Positions 16,815-25,924 of a stretch of DNA of 64,000 bases are shown here, piece after piece. Numbering within the stretch: the stretch's first letter is position 1; each line of letters begins with the position of its first letter. The translations under genes and the position numbers were made by a program. Source of the stretch: Streptomyces sp. 846.5. Lineage in GTDB: Bacteria > Actinomycetota > Actinomycetes > Streptomycetales > Streptomycetaceae. Where the stretch lies: the NCBI RefSeq assembly GCF_004365705.1, contig NZ_SOBN01000001.1:3396001-3460000 (forward strand). Reading direction: 5' to 3'. The notes under the pieces were generated by a model. It saw only the letters and a program-made list of their open reading frames with translations, was not told the DNA's origin and made no database searches.

Positions 16815-18185
16815 TTACCCCATGCTGCTGCGGCGCCGGGCGGCGTTGGTCAGCCAGGTGGTGGCTTCGTGGAGGTGGTGCTTGGGGGTCGGGGCCGAGG
16901 GCAGGCGGCGGAGGTTGGGCCAGTGGGGGCGGGTGCCTGTGGCCAGGCGGGGCCAGAGGACGAGGAGCAGCGGGAGTTGGAGGTAGCCGAAGCGGCCTGC
17001 GGGGGCCAGCAGGAAGGCGACGGCGACGCCGAGGGCGAGGCGGTCGGCGGCCTGTACGGTGCTGCGCGGGGGGCGGCGGAGCAGCCACGCGGCGACGGCG
17101 AGGCAGCCGACGGCGAGCAGGGTGAAGGAGGCCGCGCGGCCCATCGGGCCGAGCCCGGCCAGGAGGTGGCCCGGGAGCGGGCTGCCGGCCGGGGTCCTGA
17201 TCCGCGACATGCCCATCGGGAAGCGGACGACCTGCTCCAGCACCGCCTGAGGGGTGATCAGGACGGACGGGACGACCAGCGCGGCGGCCACCGCGGTGCC
17301 GATCGCCGCGCAGCGGAGGGCGGCCCGGCGTCCGTACAGCTGGTGCAGCAGCAGGACGGCCACCGGGAGCGCGGGCCAGGCCGTCCATTTCACGGCGCAG
17401 GCCAGGGCGAGGACCAGGCCGGCCCTGGCCGCGTGGCCGCGGCCGGCGAGGGCGAGGCCCAGGCAGCAGCAGCCGATGAGGGGGAGGTCGACGCCGCCGG
17501 TCACGGCGACCAGGGCGACCAGGGGTGAGGCGGTGACGGCGGCGAGGGCGACGAAGCCGGATCCGAGGGCGGGTGGGCGGGCGGACAGGTCGTCGGCGCC
17601 CGGGAGGAGCAGACGGCGGCAGGCGGCAAGGCAGCCGAGGAACGCGGCGAGGAACCAGAGCCTGGCGTCGCCGATGAGCGTGGGCAGCCAGCCGTGGCTG
17701 CCGAGGACCGCCCTGGGGAGCCCGAAGACCGTCATCGCCGGGAAGTAGGGGTTGTAGTCGATGGTCCGGCGCGCGTTCGGCAGGTACGGGCTGCCGGTGT
17801 GCAGTAGTTGGACGGCGGAGTTCTGGACGACGTGCACCTCCGACTGCGCCCAGTTCTCGATCGACATCAGGATCAGCGGAACGACTATGGCGCCCAGCAG
17901 GGCCACCGCGGTCGACACGGTGGCGGCACGGCGTCGCGGGAGCCAGGCGGAGGCGCCGGCGGCGAGGAGGTAGCCGATGGCGGCCATGGCTCCCCAGGCC
18001 CGCTGCGGGCCGAGCGTGGAGGCGAGGGGGAAGACGGCGGCCCAGACGGCGCAGACGAGCCAGCCGAGGGTCCAGGGCAGGCGGGAGTCGGCCTGCTGCG
18101 GCAACCCGGGGTGCGGTTGCGTGAATGGCTTCTCGTGCAGATCCCCGCGCCCTCGTGGAGCACGCGGCATGTGAGTCGTCGTCAC
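16815..18185 (-). CDS. Polytopic glycosyltransferase (GT87/DUF2029-like)
   Basis: A 456-aa membrane protein with about ten hydrophobic segments. It resembles the GT87 alpha-mannosyltransferases that use polyprenyl-phosphate mannose. The outer loop after the second span carries NARRTIDYNPYFPAMTVFGLP, where the catalytic acid of the family is expected, and ACAVKWTAWPALPVAVLLL is the typical central span with Lys-Trp. The start is a GTG inside an inverted repeat. The role is probably lipid or wall glycan mannosylation; the exact acceptor is unknown. Confidence 0.75.
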   Translation of the reverse strand: MTTTHMPRAPRGRGDLHEKPFTQPHPGLPQQADSRLPWTLGWLVCAVWAAVFPLASTLGPQRAWGAMAAIGYLLAAGASAWLPRRRAATVSTAVALLGAIVVPLILMSIENWAQSEVHVVQNSAVQLLHTGSPYLPNARRTIDYNPYFPAMTVFGLPRAVLGSHGWLPTLIGDARLWFLAAFLGCLAACRRLLLPGADDLSARPPALGSGFVALAAVTASPLVALVAVTGGVDLPLIGCCCLGLALAGRGHAARAGLVLALACAVKWTAWPALPVAVLLLHQLYGRRAALRCAAIGTAVAAALVVPSVLITPQAVLEQVVRFPMGMSRIRTPAGSPLPGHLLAGLGPMGRAASFTLLAVGCLAVAAWLLRRPPRSTVQAADRLALGVAVAFLLAPAGRFGYLQLPLLLVLWPRLATGTRPHWPNLRRLPSAPTPKHHLHEATTWLTNAARRRSSMG

Positions 18186-18188
18186 ATG
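18168..18188. promoter_or_regulatory. CATGTGA-N7-TCACATG palindrome over the glycosyltransferase start
   Basis: Arms at 18168-18174 and 18182-18188 pair perfectly around GTCGTCG; the right arm overlaps the GTG start codon. The core TGTGA-N7-TCACA is one base longer than a CRP-type site. A regulator bound here could block translation or transcription start. Confidence 0.4.
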
Positions 18189-18263
18189 TGAAGACGCTAC
18201 GAGACCCGGGGGCTGAGTGTCGTCAACCTCTGGAGTGGAAGGCGTGTCGTCCTCTGGGGGTGG

Positions 18264-18965
18264 TCAGCCTTCGCCGACCATCCCCACCAGGCCGTTCTCG
18301 TACGCGAAGACGACGGCCTGGGTGCGGTCCCGCAGCTCCAGCTTGGCGAGGATGCGGCCGACATGGGTCTTGATGGTCTGTTCGCTGAGGAACAGCTCCT
18401 CGGCGATCTCGCCGTTGGACAGCCCCCGGGCCACCTGCCGCAGGACGTCGAGCTCCCGCACGGTCAGGGCGGAGATCGCCTCCGGGCGGAGGCTGCCGGA
18501 GCGGCGGCGGCGCGCGACGTCGTCGATGAGGCGGCGGGTGACGGAGGGCGCGAGCAGGGCCTCGCCTGCGGCGATCACCCGGACCGCGTTGATCAGGTCG
18601 CGGGCCGGGGCGTCCTTGAGCAGGAAGCCGCTGGCGCCCTGGGCGAGCGCCTCGTAGACGTACTCGTCCAGGTCGAAGGTGGTGAGGATGAGGACCCGCG
18701 GGCCCGCTGCGGGTGCGTCGGGGCCCGGTGGGCCGACGATGCGGGCGGTGGCGGCGAGGCCGTCCATGCCGGGCATCCGGATGTCCATGACCACGACGTC
18801 CGGGCTGAGTTCGGCGGCCAGTTGGACGGCGCGCAGGCCGTCACCGGCCTCGCCCACCAGTTCGATGTCGGGCGCCGAGGAGAGCAGCGCGCCGAGCCCG
18901 TCCCTGACCATCTCCTGGTCGTCGACCAGGAGCACCCTGATCACCTTGACCGCTGCTTCCGTCAT
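18264..18965 (-). CDS. NarL/LuxR-type response regulator
   Basis: A 233-aa regulator. The receiver domain (residues 9-130) has the acidic pair VDDQE, the phosphorylation Asp in VVVMDIRMPG, the Thr in ILTTFD and the Lys in LLKDAP. A LuxR-type HTH follows (LTVRELDVLRQVARGLSNGE, then SEQTIKTHV). It lies 14 bp behind the histidine kinase gene and forms a DesK/NarL-type pair. The regulated genes are unknown; the adjacent glycosyltransferase is a possible target. Confidence 0.93.
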   Translation of the reverse strand: MTEAAVKVIRVLLVDDQEMVRDGLGALLSSAPDIELVGEAGDGLRAVQLAAELSPDVVVMDIRMPGMDGLAATARIVGPPGPDAPAAGPRVLILTTFDLDEYVYEALAQGASGFLLKDAPARDLINAVRVIAAGEALLAPSVTRRLIDDVARRRRSGSLRPEAISALTVRELDVLRQVARGLSNGEIAEELFLSEQTIKTHVGRILAKLELRDRTQAVVFAYENGLVGMVGEG

Positions 18966-18979
18966 GCCCCGCTCCCCCG

Positions 18980-20287
18980 TCAGCCGTCCTCTTCGTCCCC
19001 GGATGATTCTCCTCCGCGCTGCGTCGGCACCCCGTCCAGGGGTAGTTCCGCCGTCACCTCGAAGCCGCCGTGCTCGCGCGGGACGGCGCGCAGCGTGCCG
19101 CCGAGCATCGCCGCGCGCTCCCGCATGCCGGTGAGGCCGTGGCCGCCGTTGCCGCCCGGGGCCGGGCCGCCGTTGGTACGGCCGTCGTCGGCGATGTGCA
19201 CCTGGACGGCGTCCCGGGTGCGGACCACCTCGACCTCGACCCGGGCGCCCGGCGCGTGCCGGCCCGCATTGCTCAGCGCCTCCTGGACGATCCGGTACAC
19301 CGAGACATCCACCACGGCTGGCGGGCGGTCGGGGCCGCCGGCCAGGGTGAGGTCGACCTGCATGCCGGCCTGGCGGGCGGCCCGCACCATCTCCGGGATG
19401 CGGTCGATGCCGGGCTGGGGGGCGCGTTCGGCGTTCTCGTCCTCCTCGCGGAGCAGGCCGATGACCCGGCGCATCTCGGTGAGCGCGGTGGTGGAGGCCG
19501 CGCGGATGGCGGTGAAGGTGCGCAGTGTCTGCTCGGGCAGGCCGGGCTCCTTGTAGGGGGCGGCCTCGGCCTGGATGGCGATCATCGACATGTGATGGGC
19601 CACCACATCGTGCAGCTCGCGGGCGATCCGGGAGCGCTCCTCCAGGACGGCCTGACGGGCGAGACCGGCGCGGCGCTGCTCCTCGGCGGCGACCAGATGG
19701 CGTTCCGCCTCCTGCCGGGAGTGGATGGACTCGCCGAGGACCAGCACCAGGCTGACGACCACGGCCGCCACCGCGAAGACCACCGGGGGGAGGGCCACCA
19801 GCGGGACGGCCGGGGCTAGGACGGCGAGCGCGGTGAGGAGGTCGACGCCGACGGCGACGTCCCGGCCGTAGACCTGGGCGGTGACGAAGAGCAGCAGGAC
19901 GTAGGCGATGCAGCCGCTGACCGGCCAGGGCCAGAAGGGGGTCGGGGCGTGGCCGACCTCGGCGAAGGTGGTGAGGGTGAGCCCGATCGCGGAGATCCGC
20001 CAGGCCGCGAGGGGGCGGATGGCCGCGAGCAGCAGGGGCAGCACCTGGAGTCCGGCCAGGGCCCAGGCGAGGCTGCCGGGGACCAGCTGGTTGAGCTGGG
20101 TGTCGGCGGTGACGGTGAGGACGAGGACGGCTCCGCCGAGGATCGCGGCGAGCGCGTAGCGGAGGCGGGGGCTCTCCAGCGAGGGCAGCAGGAGGACATG
20201 CTGGTCCGGTGCGGCCCAGGCGGCCTGGCGGACCAGTTGGGCCAGGTGGATTGCGGGGTGGAGCAGGCGGGGAGGGACGGCAGGCAT
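18980..20287 (-). CDS. DesK/NarX-type sensor histidine kinase
   Basis: A 435-aa membrane kinase. Five or six hydrophobic segments in the first 190 residues form a compact sensor with hardly any extracellular domain. The HisKA_3 dimerization helix has the phosphoacceptor His in RIARELHDVVAHHMS. The HATPase domain has IVQEALSNAGRH (N box) and NGGHGLTGMRER (G boxes). It is cotranscribed with the response regulator downstream. The cue is probably membrane state or a small hydrophobic ligand, inferred from sensor type only. Confidence 0.92.
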   Translation of the reverse strand: MPAVPPRLLHPAIHLAQLVRQAAWAAPDQHVLLLPSLESPRLRYALAAILGGAVLVLTVTADTQLNQLVPGSLAWALAGLQVLPLLLAAIRPLAAWRISAIGLTLTTFAEVGHAPTPFWPWPVSGCIAYVLLLFVTAQVYGRDVAVGVDLLTALAVLAPAVPLVALPPVVFAVAAVVVSLVLVLGESIHSRQEAERHLVAAEEQRRAGLARQAVLEERSRIARELHDVVAHHMSMIAIQAEAAPYKEPGLPEQTLRTFTAIRAASTTALTEMRRVIGLLREEDENAERAPQPGIDRIPEMVRAARQAGMQVDLTLAGGPDRPPAVVDVSVYRIVQEALSNAGRHAPGARVEVEVVRTRDAVQVHIADDGRTNGGPAPGGNGGHGLTGMRERAAMLGGTLRAVPREHGGFEVTAELPLDGVPTQRGGESSGDEEDG

Positions 20288-20375
20288 GGTGGGACGAGCA
20301 TATGCGGCGTTGCAGGGTGTGAGGGGGGTGCAACGAACGCGGGGTTGTTGGGTGCGGGTTGGAGGGTGGTTGGCA

Positions 20376-20395
20376 GCGCAGTTCCCCGCGCCCCT
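20376..20395 (+). repeat. Dispersed intergenic repeat arm GCGCAGTTCCCCGCGCCCCT
   Basis: This 20-mer is identical to the right arms of both hairpins at 62859-63067, over 42 kb away. Only one arm is present here, between the histidine kinase and ribokinase genes. Such sequences are dispersed intergenic elements in many streptomycete genomes. Confidence 0.7.
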
Positions 20396-20398
20396 GTT

Positions 20399-20414
20399 GA
20401 GCCCTGACGGGCTC
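20399..20414 (-). terminator. Hairpin behind the ribokinase gene
   Basis: Arms GAGCCC and GGGCTC with loop TGAC lie 9 bp after the ribokinase stop on the minus strand. Confidence 0.45.
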
Positions 20415-20422
20415 TCAGGGGG

Positions 20423-21358
20423 TTAGAACTCGTGGCCGAGCATTTTCTCCACTTCGGCGCGGGTGGGTAGGGAGGGTTGGGCGCCGGGGCGGGTGGTGGT
20501 CAGGGCGGCTGCGGCGTTGGCGATTCGTACTGCTTCGTGCAGGGGGGTGCGCTCGGCGATGGCGCAGGCCAGGGCGCCGCAGTAGGCGTCGCCGGCTGCG
20601 GTGGTGTCCACCGGGGTGACCGCGAGTGCGGGGACCAGGAGGACGGCGCCCTCTTCGCAGAGCAGTGCTCCGTCCGCGCCCAGGGTGACCACCACGGCGG
20701 ACGGGCCGCGCAGGGTGCGGGCGGCGTCCGCGACGGCGTGCAGGTCGGGCAGGTCGCGGCCGGTCAGGGCGGCCAGTTCGGCGCGGTTGGGGACCAGGAT
20801 GTCGACCATGTCCAGCAGGTCCAGCAGCGACTGCCGTCCGGCCGCGGTGTTCCGGGCCGGGGCCGGGTTCAGCAGGACGGTGCCGCCCGCCAGCCGGGCC
20901 GCCGCCTCGACCGTCGCGGCCGGGATCTCCTGCTGCAGCAGGGTGACGTCGGCGTCGCGGAGCACCGTTCCCGAGGCGGCGCAGTGCTCCGGTGCGAGAG
21001 CACTGTTCGCGCCCGGGCTGACGATAATCGAATTCTCACCCGTGGCCCGGTCCACCGCGATCAGCGCCCGCCCCGTACTGATACCCTGCTCGGCCAGCAC
21101 CCAGCGGACGTCCACGCCCTCCCGCAGCAGTGCGGCCCGCATCGCGGAGCCGGCCTCGTCGTCGCCGACCCGGCCCACCATGGCGACCTGAGCCCCCAGC
21201 CGCGCCGCCGCGACGGCCTGGTTCGCCCCCTTGCCACCGGGGTGCTCGGCGAGGTCCCCGCCCAGCACGGTCTCCCCCGGTACGGGGTGGTGCGGCACCG
21301 GAACCACCAGGTCGAGGTTGATGCTGCCCACCACTGCGATCATCGGCATGGGCATCAC
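20423..21358 (-). CDS. rbsK: Ribokinase
   Basis: A PfkB-family sugar kinase of 311 aa that phosphorylates ribose at O5 with ATP. Motifs are the N-terminal VVGSINLDLV, the GG switch in HPGGKGANQAVAAARLG, and the C-terminal catalytic signature PVDTTAAGDAYCGAL with its Asp base. The length fits bacterial ribokinases. It stands alone without rbs transporter genes; TTAAGDAYCGAL carries a Tyr where Phe is usual. It follows the RodA/PBP pair by 20 bp on the same strand and may share its transcript. Confidence 0.88.
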   Translation of the reverse strand: MMPMPMIAVVGSINLDLVVPVPHHPVPGETVLGGDLAEHPGGKGANQAVAAARLGAQVAMVGRVGDDEAGSAMRAALLREGVDVRWVLAEQGISTGRALIAVDRATGENSIIVSPGANSALAPEHCAASGTVLRDADVTLLQQEIPAATVEAAARLAGGTVLLNPAPARNTAAGRQSLLDLLDMVDILVPNRAELAALTGRDLPDLHAVADAARTLRGPSAVVVTLGADGALLCEEGAVLLVPALAVTPVDTTAAGDAYCGALACAIAERTPLHEAVRIANAAAALTTTRPGAQPSLPTRAEVEKMLGHEF

Positions 21359-21378
21359 TCTAAGCCGCTGGCCTAGGT

Positions 21379-22932
21379 TCAGCCGTTGAGGACTGCTTGC
21401 ATGACGGCCTTGGCGACCGGGGCCGCCAAGCCGCCGCCGCTGACGTCGGAGCGGTTGGCGTTGCTGTCCTCGATCACCACGGCCACCGCGACCGGGGAGG
21501 CAGCCGAGGCGTTCGGCTTGGCGTAGGAGATGAACCAGGCGTAGGGGACCCCGCTGTTGTTGACGCCGTTCTGCGCCGTGCCGGTCTTACCGCCGACCAC
21601 GGCGCCCGGGATCGCCGCGTTGCCGCCGGTGCCGTTGGTCACCACATTGACCATGGCCTGCTGGATCTCGCCCGCCACCGTCGAACTGATCGGCCGGCCG
21701 AAGACCGCCGGGCTGAAGGTCTGCACCGTCGTACCGTCGTGCCGGGTGAGCTTGTCGACCAGCATCGGCTTCATCAGCGTGCCGTTGTCGGCGACGGCCG
21801 CCACCACCTCGGCCATCTGCAGCGGGGTGGCCGCCGTGTCGTACTGGCCGATCGAGGACAGGGCCAGGTAGGCCTGCCCGGTCAGACCGGTGTCGAAGTT
21901 GCTGCGCACCACGCCCACCGGGATCGTCTGGGCGCTCTGGTCGAAGCCGTAGGCCTGGGCCATCCTGACCATGTTCGTCTCGCCCACGTCCACGCCCAGC
22001 TTGGCGAAGACCGTGTTGCAGGACACCTGGAGCGCATAGGTCAGGGTCGCGTTGAGGCAGGCGTCACCGGCGCTCTCGTTGGTGACGGCCGTGGTGGTGT
22101 CCTTGGCCGTGTAGGGGTTGGGCGAGTCCGTCGCGACGTCCACACCGCTGTAGATGTTGTTCATCAGACCGGCGGACATGGTGACGACCTTGAACGTCGA
22201 ACCCGGCGGGTAGGTCTGCCGCAGGGCCCGGTTCAGCATCGGCTGGGTGGCGGCGTTGTTGAGCCTGTTCCAGTTCTGGGTGACCGCGGTGCCGGTGCCG
22301 GTGATGCCGTTGGGGTCGTACGAGGGGGTGCTGGCCAGGGCGAGGATCCGCCCGGTCGCGGGCTCGATGGCGGCGACCGCGCCGCGCTTGCTGCCGAGCC
22401 CGGACAGTGCGGCCTGCTGCGCCTTGGCGTTGATGGTGGTGTAGACGTCGCCGCCGCGGACCGGGGTGCGGCTGATCGCGTCCAGCAGGGAGCGGGTGGA
22501 GAGCGAGCTCGCCGAGCCGGAGAGGATGTCGTCCTCGACCCCCTCCAGCAGGGTGTTCCCGTAGGTCTGCGAGGAGAAGCCGGTGACCGGGGCGTACAGC
22601 GGGCCGTCGGTGTAGCTCCGCCGGTACTGGTAGAGGCTGTCGCCGGTCTGCTTCGACCCGGTGACCGGTTTGCCCGCCACGACGATGTCGCCGCGGGGCT
22701 GGGCGTAGCGGGCGATGGTGGAGCGCTGGTTGCCGGCGTGGTCGTTGTACTTGCCCGCCTGGACGACCTGGACCCGGGTCAGGTTCACCAGCAGCACCAG
22801 GATCAGCAGCAGGCAGAACATACCGGCCCGGCGGGCGGTGCGGCTCAGCGAGAGGCGCACCGCGCCGGCCTGGGACGCGGGGGCGGGCTGCCGCTGGTCG
22901 GAGGCCCGGCTCTTCCGGCCGAAGGGGCTCAT
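21379..22932 (-). CDS. Class B penicillin-binding protein 2 (PbpA/FtsI-like)
   Basis: A 517-aa D,D-transpeptidase with one N-terminal membrane span (FCLLLILVLLVNLTRVQVV), a dimerization domain with RGDIV and YAPVTGFSSQ segments, and a transpeptidase domain. The active site shows S245TFK, SCNTVF and GGKTGTAQ. The start ATG overlaps the stop of the RodA-like gene by 4 bp (ATGA), so both are made in step. The pair forms a SEDS polymerase-transpeptidase unit. In most actinobacteria a pbpA-rodA pair sits with pknA/pknB; this locus lacks those and probably acts in sporulation or specialized wall growth. Confidence 0.93.
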   Translation of the reverse strand: MSPFGRKSRASDQRQPAPASQAGAVRLSLSRTARRAGMFCLLLILVLLVNLTRVQVVQAGKYNDHAGNQRSTIARYAQPRGDIVVAGKPVTGSKQTGDSLYQYRRSYTDGPLYAPVTGFSSQTYGNTLLEGVEDDILSGSASSLSTRSLLDAISRTPVRGGDVYTTINAKAQQAALSGLGSKRGAVAAIEPATGRILALASTPSYDPNGITGTGTAVTQNWNRLNNAATQPMLNRALRQTYPPGSTFKVVTMSAGLMNNIYSGVDVATDSPNPYTAKDTTTAVTNESAGDACLNATLTYALQVSCNTVFAKLGVDVGETNMVRMAQAYGFDQSAQTIPVGVVRSNFDTGLTGQAYLALSSIGQYDTAATPLQMAEVVAAVADNGTLMKPMLVDKLTRHDGTTVQTFSPAVFGRPISSTVAGEIQQAMVNVVTNGTGGNAAIPGAVVGGKTGTAQNGVNNSGVPYAWFISYAKPNASAASPVAVAVVIEDSNANRSDVSGGGLAAPVAKAVMQAVLNG

Positions 22933-24383
22933 GGTTTGGGCACCGCCTGGGTGTCCTCGTCGCCGCTGTCCGGCGGCGCCGGCCGGGCCTGCCGCTCCGG
23001 GCCGGCCGGTCGTGGCGCCGGCGGCACCGCCAGGACGCCCGGTTCCGGCGGCTGGTCGGGGCGGCGGGCTGCGTCGCTCATCTTCAGCAGCAGCGCCACC
23101 AGCACCCAGTTGGTCAGCAGCGAGGAGCCGCCCTGCGCCAGGAAGGGCATGGTCATACCGGTCAGCGGGATGAGGTCGGTGACCCCGCCCGCGACCACGA
23201 ACACCTGCAGCGCGAGCAGCGTGGCCAGCCCGATCGACAACAGTCGGCCGAAGGGGTCCCGCAGCACCCGTCCGGTCCGGTAGCCGCGGACCACCACCAC
23301 CGCGTACACCAGCAGCAGCGCGGCCAGGCCGACCAGGCCCAGCTCCTCGCCGAAGGTCGAGAGGATCCAGTCGGACTTCACCGCGAAGCCGATCAGGTAG
23401 GAGTGGCCCTGGCCGAGGCCGGTCCCCAGCATGCCCCCGGCCGCGAAGGCGAACAGCGACTGGGCCAGCTGGTTGGCGCCCTGACCGGCGTCGATGCTGG
23501 CCATCGGGTGCAGCCAGTCGACGAAGCGGCTGTGCACGTGCGCCTCCCACAGCGCCACCGGCACGACCGCGACGCCGACCATGACCAGGCCGACGGCGAT
23601 CCAGCCGATGCGTCCGGTGGCGACGTAGAGCATCACCACGAACAGCCCGAAGAAGATCAAGCAGGTGCCCAGGTCCTGCTCCAGGAACAGCACCGCGGTG
23701 CTGAGCAGCCAGATCACCACGATCGGGCCCAGGTCACGGCCGCGCGGCAGCTCCAGTTTCCAGATCTTCCGGCCGGTCAGTGCCAGGACGTCGCGGCTGA
23801 CGGCGAGGTAGGCCGCGAAGAAGATCGCCAGGGCGATCTTGGCGATCTCGCCCGGCTGGAAGGAGAGCGGTCCGACCTTGATCCAGATCTTGGCGCCGTA
23901 GACGGCCGGGAGGAAGATCGGGACGATCATGAGCACGATGGCCCCGAAGGCCAGCACATAGGCGTAGCGCTGCAGCACCCGGTAGTCCCGCAGGAACAGC
24001 ACCACGGCGATGAACAGCACCACCCCGATGGCGGTCCACATCAGCTGCGAGGGCGCCGAGGAGGTCGCGGTGGCACGGTCCAGCCGGTAGATCACCACCA
24101 GCCCGAGGCCGTTCAGCAGCACACTGCAGGGCAGCAGCAGCGGATCGGCGTACTTCGCCCGCAGCCGGATCGCGAGGTGCGCCAGCAGCGCCAGCACGCC
24201 CAGGCCGACCCCGTACTTCACGGTGTCGGACGGGACCCTGCCGTCGATGGCGGAGCCCACGTCCGCATAGCCGAAGACGGCGATGAGCACGGCAAAGACG
24301 GTGAGCAGCAGCTCGGTGGCGCGGCGGGTGGGCACCCGCGGGGGCGCCGGCATCGCGGGGGCAGTCGCGGCGGCCATCGACAT
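22929..24383 (-). CDS. RodA/FtsW/SpoVE SEDS peptidoglycan polymerase
   Basis: A 484-aa protein with about 12 membrane spans followed by a Pro-rich cytoplasmic tail. SEDS signatures are IKVGPLSFQPGEIAKIALAI, the loop FLEQDLGTCLIF, and WILSTFGEELGLVG with the Glu pair near the catalytic site, plus LIPLTGMTMPFLAQGGSSLL. It polymerizes lipid II glycan chains and works with the coupled class B PBP downstream. The start lies just after a divergent-looking gap of about 100 bp that separates it from the MprAB-like kinase gene. Confidence 0.93.
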   Translation of the reverse strand: MSMAAATAPAMPAPPRVPTRRATELLLTVFAVLIAVFGYADVGSAIDGRVPSDTVKYGVGLGVLALLAHLAIRLRAKYADPLLLPCSVLLNGLGLVVIYRLDRATATSSAPSQLMWTAIGVVLFIAVVLFLRDYRVLQRYAYVLAFGAIVLMIVPIFLPAVYGAKIWIKVGPLSFQPGEIAKIALAIFFAAYLAVSRDVLALTGRKIWKLELPRGRDLGPIVVIWLLSTAVLFLEQDLGTCLIFFGLFVVMLYVATGRIGWIAVGLVMVGVAVVPVALWEAHVHSRFVDWLHPMASIDAGQGANQLAQSLFAFAAGGMLGTGLGQGHSYLIGFAVKSDWILSTFGEELGLVGLAALLLVYAVVVVRGYRTGRVLRDPFGRLLSIGLATLLALQVFVVAGGVTDLIPLTGMTMPFLAQGGSSLLTNWVLVALLLKMSDAARRPDQPPEPGVLAVPPAPRPAGPERQARPAPPDSGDEDTQAVPKP

Positions 24384-24490
24384 CCTCCCTGGAACTACCA
24401 GGGAACCTAACCGCGGCCGAGCTATTTGTCCGATTTGTCCGTCGGCGTGTCGCTACTTCGCTTGTTTCCCGCCCTGTCACATCGGCTCTG

Positions 24491-25924
24491 TCACATGGGC
24501 AGGGTGAAGCCGATCTCCGCCCCGCCGCCCTCCGCCTCGGAGCGGTTGCGGGCGAAGACCTTGCCGCCGTGGCTCTCGGCGACCTCCCGGACGATCGACA
24601 GGCCGAGCCCGGAGCCCGGCAGGCTGCGGGCCTTGGTGGCCCGGTAGAAGCGGTCGAAGATCCGGTCGAGGTCGGTCTCGTCGATGCCGGGGCCGCCGTC
24701 CAGCACCGAGACCTGCCCGGGGCGGACCCGGAGCCTGATCTCGGACTGGTCCGGGGTGAACTTGGCGGCGTTCTCGACCAGGTTGGTCATCGCCCGCTGC
24801 AGCGCGCCGGGGCGTCCGGTGCCCGGGGCGGGCACCGAGTCGACCACGATCTCGCGGCCGGTGCGGCGCCGGGCCAGGTCGGCCACCCGGTCGGCCAGCA
24901 CGTCCAGCTCGACCTCGGTCGGCTCCTCGGCCTCCCTGCGGTCGGCCGCCAGCTCCACCAGTTCGTTCACCAGCACGCTGAGCTCGCGGGTCTCCGTCGC
25001 CAGGTCGTCCAGCAGCGCCTCGCGCGACTCCTGCGGCAGCAGGTCCAGCCGGGGCAGCGCGGCGATGTTGGTGCGCAGCGAGGTCAGCGGGGTGCGCAGC
25101 TCGTGCCCGGCGTCCTGGACCAGCCGGCGCTGGTCGTCCTTGGACCGGGCGAGCCGTCCCAGCATGTCGTCGAAGGCCCGGCCGAGCCGGCCGATCTCGT
25201 CGCTGCCGCGGCGCGGCACGTCCACGTCGAGCTGCCCGGTGGAGGCGACCTGCTCGGCCGCGCCGGTGAGCCGGACCAGCCGGCGGGTGATCCGCCCGGC
25301 GAGCCACCAGCCGGCCGCGCCGGCCGCGATGACCACCGCGGTGGCGACCAGGGCGACCCGCTCCAGCAGCAGGTCCAGCAGGTCGTCGGTGGAGCTGAGC
25401 AGCTGGGAGAGCTGGACCGCTCCCCGGCCGCCGCCCAGCGAGACGGTGACCACCGTGTAGCGGTCGCCGCCGATGTTCTGCGCGGCGCTGCGGTTCTTGC
25501 CGGCCACACTGCCCTTGGCCAGCTTGATGTCGGCGGCCTCCACCGGCAGCGGGTCCGGGGCGCCCTTCTCGATCACCTTGCCCTTGCCGTCGATCACCTG
25601 GATGCCGATGTCGCCGGACTGGGTCAGCTGGTCCTCCAGCCGGTCGTGGCCGCTGTTGGAGGGCAGGAAGTCGGTCGTGTAGAGCGGCGACTGCTGGACG
25701 GCGGTGACCAGGGTGTCCAGTGACTGGCTGAAGTCGCTGGCGCGGTCGTGCCGGATCAGCGTCGCCGCGGAGTCGTAGCCGAGCACGCCGACGAGCACCG
25801 CGACCATGGCGGCGACCCCGGCGAAGGCGAGGGCGAAGCGGACTCTCAGGCCCGCCGGAAGCGGGCGCTTCGCCAGCCGGGCCGCCCTGCCGAGGGCGGA
25901 GCGGGCCGCGCCGCGCTCCTTCAC
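24491..25924 (-). CDS. MprB-like sensor histidine kinase
   Basis: A 477-aa kinase with two membrane spans (about residues 25-45 and 180-205), an extracellular sensor domain of about 130 residues, a HAMP domain (RITRRLVRLTGAAEQVAS), HisKA with the phosphoacceptor in DAGHELRTPLTSLRTN, and HATPase with NLVENAAKFTP and GSGLGLSIVREV. The NIAALPRLDLLP stretch after the H box is typical of MprB. GTG 25924 overlaps the regulator stop by 4 bp (GTGA). MprAB systems respond to envelope stress; location next to the RodA/PBP pair fits. Confidence 0.9.
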   Translation of the reverse strand: MKERGAARSALGRAARLAKRPLPAGLRVRFALAFAGVAAMVAVLVGVLGYDSAATLIRHDRASDFSQSLDTLVTAVQQSPLYTTDFLPSNSGHDRLEDQLTQSGDIGIQVIDGKGKVIEKGAPDPLPVEAADIKLAKGSVAGKNRSAAQNIGGDRYTVVTVSLGGGRGAVQLSQLLSSTDDLLDLLLERVALVATAVVIAAGAAGWWLAGRITRRLVRLTGAAEQVASTGQLDVDVPRRGSDEIGRLGRAFDDMLGRLARSKDDQRRLVQDAGHELRTPLTSLRTNIAALPRLDLLPQESREALLDDLATETRELSVLVNELVELAADRREAEEPTEVELDVLADRVADLARRRTGREIVVDSVPAPGTGRPGALQRAMTNLVENAAKFTPDQSEIRLRVRPGQVSVLDGGPGIDETDLDRIFDRFYRATKARSLPGSGLGLSIVREVAESHGGKVFARNRSEAEGGGAEIGFTLPM